Shown here: positions 1 through 6,706 of the stretch, in pieces | How the letters are laid out: the number at the start of each line of letters is the position of its first letter | How positions within the stretch are numbered: position 1 is the first letter of the stretch | Assembly: GCA_050248375.1 (NCBI GenBank) | Contig: JBFWSL010000180.1 | Location: 1-8,311 of the forward strand | Direction: 5' to 3' | Length of the DNA stretch: 8,311 nt | Source of the DNA: JAYZVT01 sp050248375 | Lineage (GTDB): Bacteria; Pseudomonadota; Alphaproteobacteria; Rhizobiales; Methyloligellaceae | Position numbers and translations under genes: made by a program | The notes under the pieces: generated by a model | The model's database searches: none | Told to the model about the DNA's origin: nothing | The model's input: the letters and a program-made list of their open reading frames with translations, nothing else

Positions 1-1345
1 AGATGAGCACGTTGGCGTCGACCGCCATGCCGATGGTGAGCACGATGCCCGCGATGCCCGGCAGCGTCAGCGTCGCCTGCAGCAGCGACAGGGCGGCGAC
101 GATCAGCCCCATGTTCACGAACAGCGCGATGACGGCGAACACCCCGAACAGGCTGTAGGCGAGCATCATGAACACCACCACCGCGCCCATGCCGATCATG
201 GCCGCGATCTTGCCCGCCTCGATGGAGTCCGCGCCGAGGCTGGCGCCCACCGTGCGCTCCTCGATGATGGTCAGCTTCACCGGCAGCGCGCCCGAGCGCA
301 GCAGCACGGCGAGATCGTTGGCCTGCTGCACGGTGAAATTGCCGCTGATCTGGCCGGTGCCGCCGAGGATCGGCTCGCGGATCACCGGGGCGGAGATCAC
401 CTTGTTGTCGAGGATGATGGCGAAGGGCCGGCCGACATTCTCCTGCGTCACCCGCCCGAATTTCTTGGCCCCGGCGGAATCGAAGCGGAAGCTGACCACC
501 GGCTCGCGGGTCTGCTGGTCGAAGTTCGGCTGGGCATCCACCAGGTTCTCGCCCGAAACCAGCGCGTTCGACTTGACCAGGTAGGCGCTGACATAGCCGT
601 CGCCCGAGGGAACGATCTCCGAGCCCACCGGCGGCCGGCCGCTCTCCTGCGCCTGCTGCGCGGTCATCGACGGATCGACCAGCTTGAACTCCAGCTTGCC
701 GGTCTCGCCCACCAGCGCCTTCAGCCGTGCCACGTCGCTGATGCCGGGCACCTGCACCAGGATGCGGTCGCGGCCCTGGCGCTGGATGGTGGGCTCCGTG
801 GTGCCGAAGGCGTCGATGCGCCGCCGCACCGTCTCGATGGAGGACTCGATGGCCGAGCCGATGCGGTGCAGCAGCCCCGGCTCGGTGATCTGCAGGCGGA
901 TGGTGCCGCTCTCCTGGGCCGTCACTTCGAGGTCGTTGCCGCTGACGCCGGTGAACACGCCGCTGCCTATGGGCGACGACAGCTCGCGCAGGCGCTTCAA
1001 CGCCTTGTCCGCGTCGCCCGGCTCCTTGATCTGCACGTAGACCGAGCGGTCCGCTAGGTTCGAGCGCACGCCGCCGACATAGCCGACCTTCTGGTCGCGC
1101 AAGGCATCGCGGACGTCGCCGCGCAGGTTCTTCAGCCAGTCGGTCAGCAGGTCCTTCTCGTCCATCTGATAGAGCAGATGGGCGCCGCCCTGCAGGTCGA
1201 GGCCGAGATTGATCTGCTTGTGCGGGATCCAGTCCGGCAGGCCGGCCAGCCTGGAGGCGGGCACGAGATTGGGAGAGGCCAGCAGCAGGCCGCCGATCGA
1301 TATGATCAGCACCAGAATCGTCTTCCATCTGGCGAAATGCAGCAT
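1..1345 (-). CDS. secD: SecD, protein translocase subunit (partial, 3' end outside window)
   Basis: Inner-membrane subunit of the SecDF complex, which uses the proton gradient to help pull preproteins through SecYEG into the periplasm. 448 codons are present. There is an N-terminal membrane segment at about residues 9-23. The conserved LGLDLQGGAHLLYQ motif follows at 47-60, then a large periplasmic region with a repeated P1-type fold (RRRIDAFG at 174-181, IQRQGRDRILVQVPG at 187-201). ANDLAVLLRSGALP is at 342-355, and membrane segments lie at about 380-400, 402-421 and 430 onward. The last residues are GMAVDANVLI; D443 corresponds to the TM4 aspartate needed for proton-driven function in the family (E. 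coli D519). Roughly 70-90 C-terminal residues are missing at the window edge; this is not a biological truncation. The ATG at 1345 has an AGGGG-type ribosome site about 10 nt upstream. yajC ends 59 bp upstream on the same strand, so cotranscription is likely, with secF expected beyond the left edge. Confidence 0.97.
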   Translation of the reverse strand, partial: MLHFARWKTILVLIISIGGLLLASPNLVPASRLAGLPDWIPHKQINLGLDLQGGAHLLYQMDEKDLLTDWLKNLRGDVRDALRDQKVGYVGGVRSNLADRSVYVQIKEPGDADKALKRLRELSSPIGSGVFTGVSGNDLEVTAQESGTIRLQITEPGLLHRIGSAIESSIETVRRRIDAFGTTEPTIQRQGRDRILVQVPGISDVARLKALVGETGKLEFKLVDPSMTAQQAQESGRPPVGSEIVPSGDGYVSAYLVKSNALVSGENLVDAQPNFDQQTREPVVSFRFDSAGAKKFGRVTQENVGRPFAIILDNKVISAPVIREPILGGTGQISGNFTVQQANDLAVLLRSGALPVKLTIIEERTVGASLGADSIEAGKIAAMIGMGAVVVFMMLAYSLFGVFAVIALFVNMGLIVAALSLLQATLTLPGIAGIVLTIGMAVDANVLI

Positions 1346-1404
1346 TGGCGGTCAGCCCCTGTGATGTCCCGCGGATCGTATCGGGCGCGAGGCGCCCCGT
1401 TGCC

Positions 1405-1737
1405 TCAGCTCTTGGCCGCCGCTTCGACCGGCTGTCCCTTGCCGCGAACCTCCGACAGCGTCTGGCGCATGACGCGCACCTTCACGCCGGTGGCGATCTC
1501 GAGCTGGAGCTCCTGGTCGTCGACCTTGAGCACCTTGCCGATGAGGCCGCCGCTGGTGACCACCGTGTCGCCCCGGCGCACGTTCGCCACCATCTCCCGG
1601 TGCTCGCGCATGCGCTTCTGCTGGGGTCGGATGATGAGGAAGTACATGATCACGAAGATCATGACGAACGGCAGGATCGACATCAGGAAATCGGGACTTC
1701 CCCCACCGCTTTGCGCGTAGGCCGGAGTGATGAACAT
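1405..1737 (-). CDS. yajC: YajC, Sec translocon accessory subunit
   Basis: Small inner-membrane protein that associates with SecDF and the SecYEG holotranslocon. The 110 residues match the family length. A short periplasmic N-terminus (MFITPAYAQSGGG) is followed by one hydrophobic segment at about residues 19-37. Next comes the family signature IIRPQQKRMREH (36-47) and the cytoplasmic domain with GDTVVTSGGLIGKV (56-69) and the VMRQ(T/S) strand near 88-91. The start ATG at 1737 has GGGGAG 6 nt upstream. It is first in the yajC-secD operon. Its promoter region is shared with the divergent DUF815 ATPase gene. Nothing in the protein is unusual. Confidence 0.97.
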   Translation of the reverse strand: MFITPAYAQSGGGSPDFLMSILPFVMIFVIMYFLIIRPQQKRMREHREMVANVRRGDTVVTSGGLIGKVLKVDDQELQLEIATGVKVRVMRQTLSEVRGKGQPVEAAAKS

Positions 1738-1800
1738 GGCTTCTCCCCAAAGGACTTGAATTATACGGGACTTTCGGCCCCGCCGCGCGCCTCGCGCAGG

Positions 1801-1836
1801 TCGCGGCGACTATAGTCAGGTGGCAGGCCAATGCAA
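1801..1836 (-). promoter_or_regulatory. Putative sigma-70 type promoter for yajC-secD
   Basis: Read on the minus strand, TTGCAT (1831-1836) is followed after 16 bp by TATAGT (1809-1814), which would start transcription near 1801-1803 and give a leader of about 65 nt. The -10 lies in a perfect 10-bp palindrome GACTATAGTC (1808-1817). A second, better -10 match, TATAAT on the minus strand at 1760-1765, has only GC-rich sequence where a -35 should be. The divergent ATPase gene may use a weak plus-strand -10 (GATATA/TATATG around 1907-1914), but no convincing -35 is seen. The remainder of 1738-1952 shows no gene. Confidence 0.4.
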
Positions 1837-1952
1837 CTGCCTGCGCGGGCCCGGCGCGCACGTTCACTTTATCGGTTCGGGCCGATCAACATTGCCCCCC
1901 GGTTGGGATATATGTCCGGAATCATCGATCCAGCCCGAACGCAAGGGACCCC

Positions 1953-2849
1953 ATGGCCAGCAAGACCAGGAAGCCGAAAAAGCCCGTAGCAGACCCCCTG
2001 GCCCGCATCGCCGCAGCCCTGGAGCGGCTGGCCCCCCAGCCCGCCCCGGAGGTGGATTTCGACGCCGCCAGCGCCTTCGTCTGGCAGGCCGAGCCCGAGG
2101 GCTTCACGCCCGTCCACAAGGTCAACCGCATCCCCCTGAAGCTGCTCAAGGGCATCGACCGCATGTGCGGCACCCTGCTGGCCAACACCGAGCGTTTCGC
2201 CGCCGGCCTGCCCGCCAACAACGCCCTGCTGTGGGGCGCCCGCGGCATGGGCAAGAGCTCCCTGGTCAAGGCCGCCCACGCGGAGGTCGAAGCCTCGGCC
2301 TCGAAGAAGAAGAAGGCCGCGGGCGGCCTGAAGCTGGTGGAGATCCACCGCGAGGACATCGCCAGCCTGCCCCGCTGCCTCGCCCACATGCGCGGCTCGC
2401 CGCACCGCTTCATCGTCTTCTGCGACGACCTGTCCTTCGACGGCGACGATACCTCCTACAAGTCGCTCAAGGCGGTGCTCGAGGGCGGCATCGAGGGCCG
2501 GCCCGGCAACGTCATCTTCTACGCCACCTCGAACCGCCGCCACCTGCTGCCGCGCCACATGATGGAGAACGAGCGCTCCACCGCCATCAACCCGTCGGAA
2601 TCGGTGGAGGAGAAGGTCTCCCTCTCCGACCGCTTCGGCCTGTGGATCGGCTTCCACAATTGCAGCCAGGACGACTTCCTGGAGATGGTGAAGGCCTATG
2701 CCGGCCATTTCGGCCTGAAGCTGCCCGGCGACCGGTTGCGCGCCGAGGCGCTGGAATGGGCCACCACCCGCGGCTCCCGCTCCGGCCGCGTCGCCTGGCA
2801 ATACATCCAGGACCTCGCCGGGCGTCTCGGCAAGCCGCTGAAATTCTGA
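1953..2849 (+). CDS. DUF815-family AAA-type ATP-binding protein
   Basis: 298-residue cytoplasmic P-loop ATPase whose biological role is not established. Walker A is GARGMGKSS (95-103). Walker B is FIVFCDDLSF (153-162). Sensor-1-like ATSNRRHLLPRHM lies at 191-203, an arginine-finger candidate is in LSDRFGLWIGFH (224-235), and SGRVAWQ (277-283) is in a sensor-2-like position. These blocks, in this order and spacing, are the signature of the DUF815 (PF05673) family, usually about 280-300 residues long. Residues 117-121 form a lysine-rich loop (SKKKK) between Walker A and B. The ATG at 1953 is preceded by AAGGGA. It is the only plus-strand gene here, divergent from yajC and convergent with nlpD. 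The family identification is firm; any function beyond ATP binding and hydrolysis would be a guess. The KKPVADPLARIAAALERL start suggests a short helical N-terminal extension ahead of the ATPase core. Confidence 0.93.
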   Translation: MASKTRKPKKPVADPLARIAAALERLAPQPAPEVDFDAASAFVWQAEPEGFTPVHKVNRIPLKLLKGIDRMCGTLLANTERFAAGLPANNALLWGARGMGKSSLVKAAHAEVEASASKKKKAAGGLKLVEIHREDIASLPRCLAHMRGSPHRFIVFCDDLSFDGDDTSYKSLKAVLEGGIEGRPGNVIFYATSNRRHLLPRHMMENERSTAINPSESVEEKVSLSDRFGLWIGFHNCSQDDFLEMVKAYAGHFGLKLPGDRLRAEALEWATTRGSRSGRVAWQYIQDLAGRLGKPLKF

Positions 2850-2905
2850 TCGCGGTCTTCCGCCGCGCCATCGGCGCTATCGCGGATCATGCAGCCGTGG
2901 CCCCT

Positions 2906-3056
2906 GGCCTGCGCCGGGGTTCCGGAGACCGCGGCCAGACCCCGGGTCTCCGCCGCGCCGTAGAGGACTTCGGCCCCGCATGCCGGTCTCCGCCCGGGGT
3001 TCCGGAGACCACTGCCCGGCCTCATGGAAAAGCGAAACCCCGGCGCAGGCCGGGGT
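2906..3056. repeat. Cluster of alternating GC-rich palindromic repeats between convergent genes
   Basis: A 17-bp direct repeat, CCGGGGTTCCGGAGACC, occurs at 2914-2930 and exactly again at 2994-3010. Its end CGGAGACC (2923-2930, 3003-3010) alternates with the complement GGTCTCCG (2945-2952, 2985-2992), giving two stem-loops. A 16-bp sequence starting GGCCTGCGCC at 2906-2921 returns as a perfect inverted copy at 3036-3051. This looks like a REP/BIME-like composite in the 234-bp space between the ATPase and nlpD 3' ends. No coding sequence is seen in it. Confidence 0.75.
3027..3056 (-). terminator. Terminator-like hairpin downstream of nlpD
   Basis: Transcripts leaving nlpD would form a 7-bp stem ACCCCGG/CCGGGGT (3037-3043 with 3050-3056) around a 6-nt loop, followed on the minus strand by TTCGCTTTT. 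The tail is interrupted by CG, so it is a weak intrinsic terminator. The hairpin also forms from the opposite strand and could act bidirectionally between the convergent genes. It is part of the repeat cluster, so termination may be a secondary role. Confidence 0.45.
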
Positions 3057-3083
3057 CCCGCCGTCATATAAATGGCATGCGGC

Positions 3084-4418
3084 CTAGCTGTTCGCCGCCA
3101 GGAACTTGGTGGGATCGACCGGCTTGGAGCCCTTGCGCAGCTCGAAGTGCACCTGCGGCTGCGACACCGACCCCGACTTGCCCGCCTTGGCGATGACCTG
3201 CCCGCGCGTGACCGTGTCGCCGCGCTTGACCATGAGCTCCTCATTGTGGGCGTAGGCCGAGACCCAGTTGTTGGCGTGGCGGATCAGGATCAGGTTGCCG
3301 TAGCCCTGCAGTTCGTTGCCGGCATAGGCGACGACGCCGTGCTCCGACGCCTTGACCGGCGTGCCCGCGGGCACCGCGAGGTTGATGCCGTCATTGTGCT
3401 TGCCGTTATCGCCCGGACCGAAGTTGCCGATGATGCGACCGCGCACCGGCCAGCGGAACTCGTTTCCGGCGATGGCCTCGGGCGCGGGAATGCCCGGCGA
3501 GGAAACCTTCGTCTCCGACTTGTCGGGCTTGGCGCTGGGCAGCGGCACGTCGGGCTTGACCGACGCGACCTTGACCGGCTCCTTCGCCTCCGCCCTGGCC
3601 ACATCCGCGCCGCCGGGCAGCTTGAGCTCCTGGCCGAGGTTCAGCGTCTCGTTCACGCGCATGTCGTTGACGCGCGCGATCTCCTTGTAGTCCTCGATGC
3701 CGTACTTCTTGGCGATGTTGTAGAAGGAATCCCCGCCCTGCACGATATGAGTGCGCGGCGTGCCCGAGGGCCTGGCCGAGGCGACCGCCGCGGGAGACGG
3801 CCCGACGGGGATCTTCAGGCTCTGGCCTTCGCGCAGGCGGTTGGAGTCCATGTTGTTCGCCCGCATGATGGCGTCCACCGAGGTGTCGTGGGCCTGGGCG
3901 ATGATGGACAGGTTCTCGCCGCGCTTGACGGTGATCTCCTTGTATTTCGGCGCCGGGGGCGGAGCGGCCGGACGCTGGGCCGGCGGCGGCGCCACGGGCC
4001 GCGGGGTCGCCTGCGGCAGCGGCTCGGCCGAGGCCACGCGCGGACCTGCCGGCGGCGGACCGTAGTTCCCCGAGGGCGGCGGACCATAGGGCGACGGCGG
4101 CGGCGCGTAGGACGCCTGCGCGCTGCCCGAGGGCGGCGGCAGATCGGACCGCGACACGGTCGAGGGCCCGCCATAGCTCTGGTAGCCGGAATAGCCGCCA
4201 CCCGCGGGCGCCGGGCCCACGGATTCGGACGGGGTCAGGGAAGACGTCGTCAGCGTGCTGTCGGCAGCCTTGCTCTCGCCGCTCGCGAACATCGGATAGT
4301 CGAAGCGCGAAACATTGGCGCTGCAGGCGCCCAGCGAAACCAGCAGCGCACCCGCAGCGACCATCGTCGCGGCGCGCGCAGCCGTGCCCCGAACCAGCTT
4401 GTGGTTTTGACCCGTCAT
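3084..4418 (-). CDS. nlpD: NlpD/DipM-like lipoprotein: two LysM domains plus degenerate LytM (M23) domain
   Basis: 444-residue predicted outer-membrane lipoprotein. A positively charged N-terminus and hydrophobic stretch end in a lipobox VSLGAC with C32, followed by S33 (no inner-membrane retention aspartate). Residues about 40-157 are a Pro/Gly/Ser/Tyr-rich linker (repeated YGPPPxG), probably spanning the periplasm. LysM1 is about 159-205 (ITVKRGENLS...LREGQSLKIP) and LysM2 about 223-268 (HIVQGGDSFYNIAKKYGI...LGQELKLP). LytM/M23 is about 322-440. The usual zinc ligands HxGxD and HxH appear as N342-D-G-I-N346 and Q422-V-H424; H391 (YAH) remains. The domain is therefore probably not catalytic but an amidase activator, as known for E. 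coli NlpD and EnvC. Annotation pipelines may call it an M23 peptidase. The surE-pcm-nlpD order supports the name; DipM is the Caulobacter counterpart of this class. The ATG at 4418 is preferred over an in-frame GTG at 4427 because of Shine-Dalgarno spacing. A CtrA-like box lies 42 nt upstream. Confidence 0.9.
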   Translation of the reverse strand: MTGQNHKLVRGTAARAATMVAAGALLVSLGACSANVSRFDYPMFASGESKAADSTLTTSSLTPSESVGPAPAGGGYSGYQSYGGPSTVSRSDLPPPSGSAQASYAPPPSPYGPPPSGNYGPPPAGPRVASAEPLPQATPRPVAPPPAQRPAAPPPAPKYKEITVKRGENLSIIAQAHDTSVDAIMRANNMDSNRLREGQSLKIPVGPSPAAVASARPSGTPRTHIVQGGDSFYNIAKKYGIEDYKEIARVNDMRVNETLNLGQELKLPGGADVARAEAKEPVKVASVKPDVPLPSAKPDKSETKVSSPGIPAPEAIAGNEFRWPVRGRIIGNFGPGDNGKHNDGINLAVPAGTPVKASEHGVVAYAGNELQGYGNLILIRHANNWVSAYAHNEELMVKRGDTVTRGQVIAKAGKSGSVSQPQVHFELRKGSKPVDPTKFLAANS

Positions 4419-4427
4419 GTGACCCAC

Positions 4428-4433
4428 CCTTCC
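4428..4433 (-). promoter_or_regulatory. Ribosome binding site deciding the nlpD start
   Basis: GGAAGG on the minus strand lies 9 nt before the ATG at 4418 but directly abuts the in-frame GTG at 4427, leaving no spacer for that start. This favours the ATG and a 444-residue product. Confidence 0.65.
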
Positions 4434-4449
4434 GTCTGGAACGAGTAAA

Positions 4450-4478
4450 GCGCCCAGCGCGTAAACAAGGTGTTAACG
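4450..4478 (-). promoter_or_regulatory. CtrA-like box in the nlpD promoter, copy 1 of a duplicated block
   Basis: On the minus strand the block starts CGTTAACACCTTGTTTACG. It contains TTAA-N7-TTTAC (4461-4476), one mismatch from the CtrA consensus TTAA-N7-TTAAC known from Caulobacter and relatives. It ends 42 nt upstream of the nlpD ATG. The 29-bp block is 24/29 identical to the one upstream of the small lipoprotein gene (4944-4972). A GANTC site (GATTC, 4497-4501) lies about 20 bp further upstream. Whether CtrA binds is inference. Confidence 0.5.
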
Positions 4479-4500
4479 AGAGGCCTAACGGATATGGATT

Positions 4501-4550
4501 CGCGTTGTTCCGCAACGCGCATTTGGGTGACAGGCGGCCCGGACGGGCCG
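4501..4550. repeat. Two short GC-rich hairpins upstream of nlpD
   Basis: CGCGTTG/CAACGCG (7-bp stem, 5-nt loop, 4501-4519) and CGGCCC/GGGCCG (6-bp stem, 4-nt loop, 4535-4550) lie between the nlpD promoter block and the two palindromic repeats. No T-run follows either one on the minus strand, so they are not clear intrinsic terminators. No gene is visible in 4419-4682. Confidence 0.4.
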
Positions 4551-4572
4551 CGGTCGGGAAGGAACGGACCTA

Positions 4573-4621
4573 GAGCACGATCCGGAAAAGTGGATACCGC
4601 TTTTCCGACAAGTTCGTGCTC
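4573..4621. repeat. Rhizobial-type intergenic palindrome, copy 1
   Basis: A 49-bp nested palindrome. The outer arms GAGCACGA (4573-4580) and TCGTGCTC (4614-4621) are perfect. The inner arms CGGAAAAG (4583-4590) and CTTTTCCG (4600-4607) are perfect around a 9-nt loop. The layout (GAGCAnGATCCGGAAAAG...CTTTTCCG...) resembles a dispersed non-coding palindrome remembered from many Rhizobiales genomes. That recollection could not be tested here. Confidence 0.75.
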
Positions 4622-4635
4622 AAGCTATTGACCTG

Positions 4636-4683
4636 GCGCATGATCTTATCGGCCAAGCGAGTCAACTTGGCCGGATGATGCGC
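4636..4683. repeat. Rhizobial-type intergenic palindrome, copy 2, touching a stop codon
   Basis: A 48-bp nested palindrome 14 bp after the first. The outer arms are GCGCAT (4636-4641) and ATGCGC (4678-4683), with near-complementary ATC/GAT bases inside. The inner arms GGCCAAG (4651-4657) and CTTGGCC (4666-4672) are perfect around an 8-nt loop. Its last base is the final base of the TAG stop codon of the small lipoprotein gene (4683-4685), so the element sits exactly at that gene's 3' end. Confidence 0.7.
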
Positions 4684-4910
4684 TAGCGGTTGCCGAGCCG
4701 TTCGCCGGCGGGAGGCGCGCCCGCGTCGTTCAGGCGGGGATCGTGCTTGTCGGATTTCTTGAGGAGGCCGAAGGACGGGAAGTCGAAGCCGGTGATGTGC
4801 CCGGCGCTGCAACCGCCGAGGCCGAACCCGACCGTGAGAATCAACGCCGCTGTGATTACCGGGCGCCGCACGGCCGCAAGACGCGCCGCACGAGGCAACG
4901 AGACAGACAT
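4683..4910 (-). CDS. Small putative outer-membrane lipoprotein, related to the N-terminus of the NlpD-like protein
   Basis: 75-residue product with no recognised named family. The N-terminus is positively charged (R7, R10, R15, R16), with a hydrophobic run at about 18-31 and a lipobox GLGGC with C34; the next residue is S35, as expected for outer-membrane sorting. The mature part is only about 42 residues, polar and probably disordered (LLKKSDKHDPRLNDAGAPP). It begins CSAGHITGFDFPSF, closely matching CSANVSRFDYPMF at the same place in the NlpD-like protein encoded just downstream. The ATG at 4910 has AAAGGG 10 nt upstream. The longer in-frame ORF to 5111 would run through the promoter block and an inverted repeat and is rejected. 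The TAG stop touches a palindromic repeat. The best reading is a real small lipoprotein gene that arose from, or shares ancestry with, the 5' end of nlpD. Expression and role are unknown. Confidence 0.75.
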   Translation of the reverse strand: MSVSLPRAARLAAVRRPVITAALILTVGFGLGGCSAGHITGFDFPSFGLLKKSDKHDPRLNDAGAPPAGERLGNR

Positions 4911-4943
4911 ATACGAACTACCCTTTCTCCCGGGCAAAATCCT

Positions 4944-4972
4944 GAGCCCAACCCGTAAAAAAGGTCTTAACG
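4944..4972 (-). promoter_or_regulatory. CtrA-like box upstream of the small lipoprotein gene, copy 2 of the duplicated block
   Basis: On the minus strand it starts CGTTAAGACCTTTTTTACG, with TTAA-N7-TTTAC at 4955-4970. This is the same one-mismatch CtrA-type match as in front of nlpD, ending 44 nt from the ATG (42 nt for nlpD). The core 18 bp are 16/18 identical between the two copies. A role as promoter element (CtrA site or A/T-rich -35 region) is inferred. Nothing else coding is visible in 4911-5165. Confidence 0.5.
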
Positions 4973-5061
4973 GCCGACCGGAATGAATCATCGCAGCCGA
5001 ATGCGGCGGCAATTCAGCGATTTGAGGGCGGTTGGCGCCTCGCCGCGCCGGATACGATGCA

Positions 5062-5144
5062 TGTAGCCCGGATGAAGCGGAGCGAAATCCGGGATCGGTT
5101 TCGCCAGGCATCCCCGGGTTACGCTTCGCTCCACCCGGGCTGCA
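5062..5144. repeat. Long imperfect inverted repeat between pcm and the small lipoprotein gene
   Basis: Two 32-bp arms, 5062-5093 (starting TGTAGCCCGGATGAAGCGG) and 5113-5144, are 26/32 complementary around a 19-nt loop. The arms carry the GAAGCGGAGCG/CGCTTCGCTCC signature of a dispersed intergenic palindrome common in GC-rich proteobacteria. It starts 21 bp past the pcm stop codon and could stabilise or end the pcm transcript. An overlapping alternative stem TCGCCAGG (5101-5108) with CCTGGCGA (5152-5159) also exists. Confidence 0.75.
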
Positions 5145-5165
5145 CGGAAGCCCTGGCGATTTTCC

Positions 5166-5804
5166 TCACCGTTTCACGCGGCCCTTGACCATGGGCACGA
5201 AACGCACCGGCAGCAGCCGCTTCTGCTCGATGCCGGCCTCGGTCTTGTCGATGCGGGTCAAATGCTGCGCGTCGCGGGTCTCGCCGAGCGGGATGATCAT
5301 GCGTCCCCCGGTCTTGAGCTGGTCGAGCAGCGCCTGGGGCGGCTCCGGCGCGGCCGCCGTGACGATGATCCTGTCGAAGGGCGCCTGGGGCGGCCAGCCG
5401 AGCCAGCCGTCGCCTATGATGGTGGTGATGTGCGGCAGGCCGAGCTCGGAGAAGCGCCGCTCGGCGGCCTTCTGCAACTCGCGATACCTCTCGATGGTAA
5501 AGACGCGGGCCGCCAGGTAGGACAGCACCGCCGTCTGGTAGCCCGACCCGGTGCCGATCTCCAGGACCTTGTGCGTCGGCTGCACATCGAGCTGCTCCGT
5601 CATGCAGGCGACGATATAGGGCTGCGAGATGGTCTGGCCGCAGTCGATGGGCAGCGCGCTATCCTCATAGGCGCTTTCCATGAAGGCCGGATCAACGAAC
5701 TTCTCGCGCGGCACGAGTTCAAGAGCCCGCAACACCCGCGTGTCGCGTATGCCGCGCTTGCGAAGCTGCATGATCAGCCCGATCCGGTTCACGGAACTGG
5801 ACAT
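5166..5804 (-). CDS. pcm: Protein-L-isoaspartate O-methyltransferase
   Basis: Cytosolic repair enzyme that methylates isoaspartyl residues in aged proteins using S-adenosylmethionine, starting their return to aspartate. The 212 residues match the family length. RVLRALELVPREKFVDP (23-39) and QTISQPYIVACMTE (57-70) are the PCMT substrate-side signatures. Motif I, VLEIGTGSGYQTAVLS (80-95), binds SAM. VFTIER (101-106) is motif post-I with the ribose-binding acidic residue E105. GDGWLGWPPQAPFDRIIVTAAAPEPP (131-156) covers motif II and the catalytic region, and GGRMIIPLG (166-174) is motif III. The ATG at 5804 fits the usual N-terminal length, with only a weak GGGG ribosome site. surE ends 74 bp upstream on the same strand, so they probably share a transcript, as in the classical surE-pcm pair. 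No key residue is missing. Confidence 0.96.
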   Translation of the reverse strand: MSSSVNRIGLIMQLRKRGIRDTRVLRALELVPREKFVDPAFMESAYEDSALPIDCGQTISQPYIVACMTEQLDVQPTHKVLEIGTGSGYQTAVLSYLAARVFTIERYRELQKAAERRFSELGLPHITTIIGDGWLGWPPQAPFDRIIVTAAAPEPPQALLDQLKTGGRMIIPLGETRDAQHLTRIDKTEAGIEQKRLLPVRFVPMVKGRVKR

Positions 5805-5878
5805 CGGACCCCGCTTCGACTCACCACCTCAACCCCGACGCTTTCCGCAGTATCGGATGATTCTGCCCGCGCTGTCTG

Positions 5879-6679
<801 letters not shown>

Positions 6680-6683
6680 CTTG

Positions 6684-6689
6684 TCCTTC
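6684..6689 (-). promoter_or_regulatory. Ribosome binding site deciding the surE start
   Basis: GAAGGA on the minus strand, 4 nt before the ATG at 6679. It confirms the 266-residue SurE over the 328-residue open frame. The site lies in the 27 bp between the repeat pair and the start codon, so it stays free when the repeats fold. Confidence 0.75.
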
Positions 6690-6706
6690 GCGGCTCCCCG
6701 GCGCTC

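Noticed and set aside
1..1345. secD as a truncated pseudogene
   Set aside because: The reading frame is open to the window edge and ends at the conserved TM4 motif. The cut is made by the window, not by mutation.
1820..3196. 458-residue plus-strand open frame overlapping the ATPase gene
   Set aside because: It is a frame-shifted Arg/Pro/Gly-rich translation of the DUF815 gene, which itself has all ATPase motifs.
3072..4448. 458-residue plus-strand open frame opposite nlpD
   Set aside because: Its product is an Arg/Gly/His-rich low-complexity string with no family match, mirroring nlpD codons. The minus-strand protein has a signal, LysM and LytM domains. It is a GC-rich antisense shadow.
4501..4550. 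Intrinsic terminator upstream of nlpD
   Set aside because: Two good stems exist but no T-run follows on the minus strand, so only hairpins are reported.
4911..5111. 67-residue N-terminal extension of the small lipoprotein
   Set aside because: It would cover the promoter block and part of the 5062-5144 inverted repeat, and would bury the lipoprotein signal inside the protein.
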